Below the pieces are notes generated by a model. It ran no database searches. It worked only from the letters and a program-made list of their open reading frames with translations, and had not been told where the DNA came from. Made by a program: the position numbers and the translations under genes. Below, piece by piece: positions 58,501 to 64,000 of a stretch of DNA of 64,000 nucleotides; the first letter of the stretch is position 1; each line of letters starts with the position of its first letter. The DNA comes from Coccinella septempunctata (lineage: Eukaryota; Arthropoda; Insecta; Coleoptera; Coccinellidae), in the NCBI RefSeq assembly GCF_907165205.1, contig NC_058197.1:3102501-3166500 (forward strand). Reading direction: 5' to 3'.

Positions 58501-59817
58501 ACTATGAGGTTCTACCACAATATTGTTTACCTGAAATTCAGTAAAATCGTTTTGCTGCATATAATAAAAATCTAAATCAGAACTATCCAAATCTTCATTT
58601 TCTAATAAGTTGTCATTGACTAAATTAATTCCGTTTTGTTTTTTTAGACATGCTCTATCAATATGACCTTTTACATTACAATAATTACAAGTTTTCCACC
58701 TAAGTTTACAGTCTTTTGCGAAATGATTAAATCCACCACAACAATAACATTTATTATTATTACGCGTTTTTGAGGTTATATGTACCTGAGAATTGTTTGA
58801 CACATTCGACCTACGGCTGCCGTTTCTGTCTTCTCGTCTGTAGTTACTGCTCCTGTTATCGTGTTGTCTTTGTCTATTGTCTCTGATGAGTTTCTGGCTC
58901 TGGTCTTTGGAAGTGGAAGCCGCGGCTGCGTTGTTTGGTTGCGAAGATTTGAATTTTCCTTCTGCGTTTCCGCTTCCCCTTCCTCTGTATTGTTGATGAT
59001 TGGAATATTTTGAACCAGCCTTATTCATGTAAAAAATTGTATCTTCAGACACAGCATCTGCGGACTTCATTGATAAGGAATTTTTTATAGCTGCTTCTCG
59101 ATCCTCCGCTATCTTCACCGCACTTTGAAATGTTAGATTTTCTTGACGAAATAATTCCACTTTTGTTTCGTGATTTATAAGTCCAAATACAAATTGATCA
59201 CGAAGAGCAATATCAAGGTCCTTGAAATTACAATAAAAAGATCTTTCTTTCAATTTTGTAAGGAATGTGTGTATCGATTCCGAAGGTAATTGTTTCGTGG
59301 CGTAGAATTTATTCCTTTCGGAAATTTCTGAAGGCTTTGGATGAAGATGAGAGTTCATGATATTAACTAAATCAGTGTAGGAAAGATCTTTAGCCTTTTT
59401 TGGTGAAGTTAAATTGCGAAACAACATGAAAGTCTCTTGACAAACTCTTGTTAACAGTTCTGCACTTTGTCTTTCCGGCGGAATACACTGACACTCGAAA
59501 ATTAATTCTAGTCTTTCGATAAAAACTTCCCAATTGTCTTTGTTTAGGGTAAAACTTATTTTATTAAAATCAGACATGTCGCACCGGTATAGTTCCTTCT
59601 TTGTGAAAGTTTCGTTTTTTCCACGAAGTTTTTTGACGAGCGTTTTTCGTAAGTTATCAACACTATCAGTTTCACTCACAGTAACGTTATACGTTTTTAG
59701 TTTTTCAATTAGTTCTTGTTTGTTAAGTTCGTACACCCAGCTCACTCTCACTTCACTGGATGGACTTCTTCCTCTGGAACTAGGTTGAGAACTTGCAGCA
59801 CCATCTGCGTCCAACAT
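55528..59817 (-). CDS. Gypsy gag-pol polyprotein (1,429 aa) with YIDN in the RT active site
   Basis: One uninterrupted frame starts at the ATG at 59817. Order: a short SAP-like region (about residues 27-65), a gag capsid region (about 80-250), two zinc knuckles CxxCxxxxHxxxxC (about 355-390), an aspartic protease with VDTGS (D near 453), reverse transcriptase, RNase H (TDAS near 886, then DKEAAAI and KTDNQPL), and an integrase with an HHCC zinc region, HTDF, SDNGPQF and AAENF. The last two acidic residues are spaced by 35, the normal DD35E. A GPY/F-like tail follows. Odd point: RT residues 739-742 are Y-I-D-N (57592-57603), where almost all retroelements have YXDD. A single G-to-A change (GAT to AAT) would explain it. 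Everything else looks functional. Confidence 0.93.
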   Translation of the reverse strand: MLDADGAASSQPSSRGRSPSSEVRVSWVYELNKQELIEKLKTYNVTVSETDSVDNLRKTLVKKLRGKNETFTKKELYRCDMSDFNKISFTLNKDNWEVFIERLELIFECQCIPPERQSAELLTRVCQETFMLFRNLTSPKKAKDLSYTDLVNIMNSHLHPKPSEISERNKFYATKQLPSESIHTFLTKLKERSFYCNFKDLDIALRDQFVFGLINHETKVELFRQENLTFQSAVKIAEDREAAIKNSLSMKSADAVSEDTIFYMNKAGSKYSNHQQYRGRGSGNAEGKFKSSQPNNAAAASTSKDQSQKLIRDNRQRQHDNRSSNYRREDRNGSRRSNVSNNSQVHITSKTRNNNKCYCCGGFNHFAKDCKLRWKTCNYCNVKGHIDRACLKKQNGINLVNDNLLENEDLDSSDLDFYYMQQNDFTEFQVNNIVVEPHSLKLIIDNNQVELEVDTGSHVTVFSEKTVANYFAAKKIHKADISLSSYDRTKLNVMGMLTDLKVHFEGVEANLKAYVLAGNGKNLIGRQWLQALGMWPITFKPQFALNCLNDHNSIISHFKSKYPQLFDNSPGKYKGKSIKLTFKKDYQPIQCKPYHVPFALKDKVDAEIDRLVRIGNLEQVEVSEWATPVVPVVKGEGVRLCGNFKLTVNPQIIIKRYPLPLKEKVFQTLQVGTKWSQIDLKHAFMQFEVDEDCRNPLTIITQKGLFRYKKLPEGVASSPAECQDIVTDILKGIPNIEIYIDNIYCTGKNDSEHLDNLEKIFYKLNEAGLKVNESKCEFFRSEIEILGFKLDKKGLSPSPSRIHSIVNMPSPKTKKELQAFLGLVNFYESFLYKRADELKVLYDVLKASKFYWNSNCDQAVNWVKKELASDKVLVPYQQDITLVLATDASYSGLSAILSHRFSDGTERPIAFASKLIPHNELHRSILDKEAAAIIFGFRKFYHYIVGNEIILKTDNQPLKYIFGNSKKLNITVQNRLLRWIYFLSGFKYKIELISSSKNSNCDALSRLAVRDKMAVFDSELDVINFIENGSNLIDLNLIKQETKKDKVLCDVKRKLMFGWVENSNDISLEEKMYYDKKTELSIENECLVRGSRLIIPKVLRKTLLKSLHQSHFGIVRMKQVARSFFWWPGLDDDIEKLANGCELCVKNRKQNNKISTFQWPFPSNPWSRLHTDFLGPIQGNMFLVIVDAHSKWPEAINMKNNTSASKLIEVFDSIFSRFGLCDHLVSDNGPQFASEEFNEFLKSLGIRHTYSPPYHPATNGAAENFVGTFKNKVLKITGEGKSSLNFAVNSFLFDYRTMKHSTTGKSPSDIIFKREIKTRFHLLRENLVSETSFKQFNMSDKNKISKIDFKLGDVVLVDVYNNNKRYRVQAKIVEKLSPVTFNLLCDGGRIIKRHVNQMLKFLNNDNDINKDLKDDISIRRSERLKNLNK

Positions 59818-59868
59818 ACTCTTTCAAATTCATAAGCCGGAATAAGCAATCCAACTATTTTTACCATA

Positions 59869-59881
59869 ATCCTCGTCGCCA
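59869..59881 (-). other. Primer-binding site, fits tRNA-Ser(GCT)
   Basis: The minus strand has TGGCGACGAGGAT starting 6 bases inside the 5' LTR. From memory, the insect tRNA-Ser(GCT) acceptor end is ATCCTCGTCG plus CCA, which is the exact complement over 13 bases. Confidence 0.75.
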
Positions 59882-59887
59882 GATTAT

Positions 59888-60048
59888 TGTCATGTCCATA
59901 AGAAAACTACGTTTGGTGATTTACAAATTTATTCGATATACAATTTCTCAATCTCGACTACCAACATAAAATCTTTTCGAATACTGAACTCTCCAACGCA
60001 TGTGGAAACCTAGATAATTAATTAATCATGCGCACACAATATATAACA
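59888..60048 (-). repeat. 5' LTR of the gypsy element
   Basis: 161 bp, TG...CA, one mismatch to the 3' LTR. The target duplication ATCAT follows at 60049-60053. Confidence 0.92.
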
Positions 60049-60450
60049 ATCATGGAAACCAAAAATGTGCCATAACTGATCTACGGGACTACTATTTCTT
60101 GATAAGCAAAAAAAAACCCTATTCAAAACCATTGACGTATTGAAGTATACAGTAAAATATTTGTTACTTTGACTAGGTGACAGGTACAGAATAACACAGG
60201 TACAGTATAACCAATACAATAAACCATCCCTCAACGTTTCCGCCCGCAACGGACCGATTTGGTCATAATTACTACCTGCGAAAACAAGGAATTGTATAGC
60301 AGGAACTTTGAAGTATTTTGAAATAAGATATTTGATTGTTGATGCATTTTTCGGAAATATTGCAATTAATTATCGATTTATGTTCGAACCCCAGCATCTC
60401 AAAATAGAACTTTTTTCTATAAAACGGCCTCTTCAAAATCATTTTGAATA

Positions 60451-62133
60451 TTTTCGATAGCCGGAGCAGCATAGAAATCATAAAATATCTAATCTAAACA
60501 GCAAATGAATTTGGACGGCCAAAAACTTGCATAAGTTTGACTATGTCTAATTTCGACATTATTTCGGCGATATTTTATTTTCACTTTACTGAATGTCACT
60601 TGCATTGTTTATTTTTTTTTAACTTCTTTTCGTACTGGGCGTGAATATAATTTCCGATTTTCGTCTTAAATTTTGGAGATAGTGAGGCCTTACAAATGTT
60701 TTAGTGTGACTTTCGGACTAATATCAAGTTATTTCCGTATAATTCCCCATTTTGAAAAACGATAGCAGAATATTCCGTATCCAGGAATACCTTGTCAATT
60801 TTGGGCATAGAAAGGATAGGATGGATCATAATTCGACTAAAATAGAGGTTTTTATTTAAACAAATTTTTTTCGATGAAAGTACAAAACGAAAGAATTTTT
60901 TGGTGGATATGCTGTTAAAAATACATTATGACTTCGACAACAATTCCTGAATGTTGCACCATTCTATCGTTAAAGCATACTGAAAGCTGGAAATCTTGGA
61001 AAATTCAATGTCATGTCACCAGAGTCACATGTTACTCGATGGGAATCCATGCCGTATTTTAAGAAACCAAGTTTTTAACCCTTATAATATGAGAATATTT
61101 CATTTTAATTATTTATTTATTTATTTATTCATTATTATATACTCAAAATTTTTCGTTTTCCCGGTTAAGACATTGAAAATGAAATTCATGAAGTAGATAG
61201 TAGTGCTCCGTATAATTAGGGTGAAAATAAAAAATAACGATTCTAACCTACATGGATTTCTGCATATACATCAGAGTCGTTAAATCTATTCAGGGACATT
61301 CTTTCTATAGTTTTTATTTCCTCAGGAAAAACGTGTATACCATCTACAACGTGAATGTAAATGATGAAAAAGAATTCTCTAGAAATTATTAATTTTGAAA
61401 TATTGTTTGGAGCAGCGAGATTTGAAACAAACTTAAGAATTGAAATACTAATGCGCTTTAATATTTTCGATAGCCGGAGCAGCATAGAAATCATAAAATA
61501 TCTAATCTAAACAGCAAATGAATTTGGACGGCCAAAAACTTGCATAAGTTTGACTATGTCTAATTTCGACATTATTTCGGCGATATTTTATTTTCACTTT
61601 ACTGAATGTCACTTGCATTGTTTATTTTTTTTTAATAACTTCTTTTCGTACTGGGCGTGAATATAATATCCGATTTTCGTCTTAAATTTTGGAGATAGTG
61701 AGGCCTTACAAATGTTTTAGTGTGACTTTCGGACTAATATCTAGTTATTTCCGTATAATTCCCCATTTTGAAAAACGATAGCAGAATATTCCGTATCCAG
61801 GAATACCTTGTCAATTTTGGGCATAGTAAGGATAGGATGGATCATAATTCGACTAAAATAGAGGTTTTCATTTAAACAAATTTTTTTCGATGAAAGTACA
61901 AAACGAAAGAATTTTTTGGTAGATATGCTGTTAAAAATACATTATGACTTCGACAACAATTCCTGAATGTTGCACCATTCTATCGTTAAAGCATACTGAA
62001 AGCTGGAAATCTTGGAAAATTCAATGTCATGTCACCAGAGTCACATGTTACTCGATGGGGAATCCATGCCGTATTTTATGAAACCAAGTTTTTAACTCCT
62101 ATAATATGAGAATATTTCATTTCAATTATTCAT

Positions 62134-62200
<67 letters not shown>

Positions 62201-62476
62201 TTCATTATTATATACTCAAAATTTTTCGTTTTCCCGGTTAAGACATTGAAAATGAAATTCATGAAGTAGATAGTAGTGCTCCGTATAATTAGGGTGAAAA
62301 TAAAAAATAACGATTCTAACCTACATGGATTTCTGCATATACATCAGAGTCGTTAAATCTATTCAGGGACATTCTTTCTATAGTTTTTATTTCCTCAGGA
62401 AAAACGTGTATACCATCTACAACGTGAATGTAAATGATGAAAAAGAATTCTCTAGAAATTATTAATTTTGAAATAT
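60451..62476. repeat. 1,013-bp direct duplication inside unit R2
   Basis: The phrase TTTTCGATAGCCGGAGCAGC is at 60451 and again at 61464. The first copy ends at 'GCGCTTTAATA' and jumps back, and the second copy continues into normal unit sequence after 62538. The junction shares AATA with both parents. No gene is seen in either copy. Confidence 0.9.
62131..62202. repeat. Expanded (ATTT)n microsatellite
   Basis: About 18 ATTT repeats in the second half of the 1,013-bp duplication, against about 6 in the first half (61108-61131). Confidence 0.9.
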
Positions 62477-62891
62477 TGTTTGGAGCAGCGAGATTTGAAA
62501 CAAACTTAAGAATTGAAATACTAATGCGCTTTAATACTTGCTTATCCAGATAGTTATTATCTGTATCGAAAACTTATACTTTTCAATTGTTGATATTTTA
62601 TCATTTCATAATATCAGAAACGTTTGAAAAAATAAACAGTAATATAGTATATTCTATCTGTAAGAAAAATACTCTGGACAATTATCATTTAAATTCGCAT
62701 ATGTTTCATAAACTCATAATTTTATAAAACACTCTATAATTTCAGGTATTTTTAGTGTTAGGCTCAAGTATCACAAAATAACAAAATATTTTATATGTTC
62801 TTTTTAGGTATCATAAATAATGAATTGAACACAATAAGTAAAATATCGCAGGAATTTGGACAGGTTGAAAAACAATCTCTTATGAATTCGC

Positions 62892-62934
62892 CAACGTTTC
62901 GGAACTATTTTGTTCCTTTCTCAAGGCTCATCAT
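62892..62934 (-). other. Hairpin motif with hammerhead-like GAAAC, copy R3
   Basis: Same order as at 6571 on the minus strand, with intact GAAACGTTGGCG. Confidence 0.3.
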
Positions 62935-63136
62935 ACAACTAATAAAAGTAACACTTTAAAATTGGTCATAGGAAGTTAAGGATAAATCAACAAACAGTCC
63001 GACGTGTGACAGTTAAATCGAACGAATGTAATACGTTGATTCCATAGAAATTTTAAGTCACAGCAATCTAATATCGAATCAGACGACGGAACGGGCAATT
63101 GGGTGGTGGGGTGCTAAGGAGGGATGGTAGAGGGGC

Positions 63137-63172
63137 TATATAACAGCGGAGTAGATGTACAAAGTATTCAGT
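63137..63172 (+). promoter_or_regulatory. TATA box and TCAGT initiator of the R3 gene
   Basis: TATATAA at 63137-63143 and TCAGT at 63168-63172 place TATAA at -31 from the predicted +1 at 63170. Confidence 0.65.
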
Positions 63173-63277
63173 TGTGAATGTGCTTCGTGCTGCAAATATT
63201 GTTTACATTTTTTAACTTTGATACTATCGAATTTTATCGTTTCATACTTAAATATTTTTTTCATTGTGGAAGACGAG

Positions 63278-63670
63278 ATGGACAGAAAGAAGATCTTGAG
63301 AATGGGATTGGAAAAATTGAAGTCTAAACAAATTGACTTGAGGAGAACAGTTCAAATCAGGAATTTTCTGAAGTCACATGTAGGAGAACGAAAAAGAGGA
63401 AAAGTTCCGCAGAAAAAATCCGACACTCACTCTGCAAGAAGAGAAGGTAATCAAGATGAACATAGCCAAAAAGTCGTGAAGAAAATAAATTCCGATGAAA
63501 AGCAGTATGTGTCGAACGGAAATCTGAGAAAACGCTTGACGAGGTCTTTCATTCTGAAGGAGATTCTGAATATGACATCTATTAGAAGAAAAGAAGATCC
63601 TAATATCAAACTTTTCAATGTAAATGACTACATTGAGATTTTTAGGAAGAAGGAGAAACCTATAAAATGA
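63278..63670 (+). CDS. Unit-encoded basic protein, copy R3 (uncharacterised, 130 aa)
   Basis: Like R2 it has HSARREG. It is three residues shorter because nine bases are missing around 63496 (INSDEKQYV instead of INSDVGEKKQYV), an in-frame loss. Upstream, an 8-base deletion puts the leader ATG (63178) out of frame with the core; the longer frame that can be drawn from 63155 starts before the predicted transcription start. This copy is the second one to show that the hydrophobic leader is not kept while the core is. Promoter intact. Confidence 0.6.
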   Translation: MDRKKILRMGLEKLKSKQIDLRRTVQIRNFLKSHVGERKRGKVPQKKSDTHSARREGNQDEHSQKVVKKINSDEKQYVSNGNLRKRLTRSFILKEILNMTSIRRKEDPNIKLFNVNDYIEIFRKKEKPIK

Positions 63671-64000
63671 AAACTTTTGTAGGATTTGTAACTCCAGCCC
63701 GCGCTCTATATTCAAAATGAAGTATTAACTTCGAAAAAAATTGAAAATTGTTAGATGTAGAGAAAAGACAACAGTACTGTTTTAAGTACTATGCGTAAAG
63801 ACTGAACGCTCCTTGACCTGCGATCAAGAAATAGAAAATTCATAATATTGGAGTGCAAGTCTGATATTTGAATTTACAGCATATTCTTAATGAAACATAA
63901 ATTTCGAAAACAAATAAAAATTGATAGGGGATCATAAAAGTTGACAGTTAGTACTGTTTCAAGTACTATGCAAAAAAAATCCACTGAACGCTTCTTGACC

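Larger units (their letters stand above)
55025..60048 (-). mobile_element. Full-length Ty3/gypsy (Mag-like) LTR retrotransposon, 5,024 bp
   Basis: It is bounded by 161-bp LTRs (TG...CA) and a 5-bp target duplication ATCAT (55020-55024 and 60049-60053); the empty site is seen in R1 near 51110. It has a primer-binding site, a polypurine tract and one long open frame. The LTRs differ at one base, so insertion is recent. The 3' noncoding region (55199-55527) is very AT-rich. No envelope gene. Placement near the Mag group rests on the fused gag-pol, two zinc knuckles and lack of a chromodomain, and is an inference. Confidence 0.93.
52886..62862 (+). repeat. 3.9-kb tandem unit, copy R2 (with gypsy insertion and internal duplication)
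   Basis: Taking off the gypsy element with its target duplication (5,029 bp) and the 1,013-bp duplication leaves about 3.9 kb. It has hairpin motif, promoter, gene, subrepeats, AT-rich stretch and microsatellite in that order. 54240-55019 and 60054-60450 are unit sequence with no gene I can support. Confidence 0.85.
62863..64000 (+). repeat. 3.9-kb tandem unit, partial copy R3 (runs off the window)
   Basis: Same order as R2: hairpin motif, promoter, gene and the start of the subrepeats. The window ends inside the second subrepeat. Confidence 0.88.

Noticed and set aside
1..64000. Telomeric TTAGG arrays, tRNA or rRNA genes, Polinton or Helitron genes
   Set aside because: None seen on either strand by reading; a covariance-model or profile search would be needed to exclude diverged ones.

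Overview
This is eukaryotic, repeat-dominated, AT-rich heterochromatin, most likely from an insect. The evidence is the mix of mobile elements (Jockey-type and R4/Dong-type non-LTR elements, a Mag-like Ty3/gypsy element, the end of a Ty1/copia element), TATA plus TCAGT initiator promoters of arthropod type, and a gypsy primer-binding site that fits an insect tRNA-Ser(GCT). I cannot name the species. No ordinary host gene, rRNA, tRNA or telomeric repeat was recognised.

Layout. (1) 1-18537: head-to-tail copies of a ~3.9-kb unit (L1, L2, partial L3) whose gene points to the minus strand. L1 carries a 5'-truncated Jockey-type element; L2 carries three R4/Dong-type pieces (D1, D2, D3) joined at TAA repeats. 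(2) 18538-37087: ~128 monomers of a 145-bp satellite (satA), forward to 27356 and then reversed. Positions 20095-27356 and 29820-37087 are near-identical inverted arms of ~7.26 kb around a 2.46-kb spacer, which is a giant palindrome. (3) ~37099-49074: a second satellite (satB, ~247 bp) with ~4-kb higher-order copies. (4) 49075-49358: the 3' end of a copia element on the minus strand. (5) 49359-64000: the same 3.9-kb unit (R1, R2, partial R3), now with its gene on the plus strand. R2 is interrupted by a very young, full-length gypsy element with 161-bp LTRs, and part of it is duplicated over 1,013 bp.

The most interesting feature is the 3.9-kb unit. Each of its five gene copies keeps an open reading frame for a lysine/arginine-rich protein of about 133 residues that I do not recognise. 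Where the upstream region survives it has a well-placed TATA box and TCAGT initiator. Units on the two sides of the satellites are in opposite orientation, so the locus could make complementary transcripts. The copy that lost its promoter (R1) carries the most amino-acid changes. The gypsy element is structurally young and open throughout, yet has YIDN where the reverse transcriptase should have YXDD.
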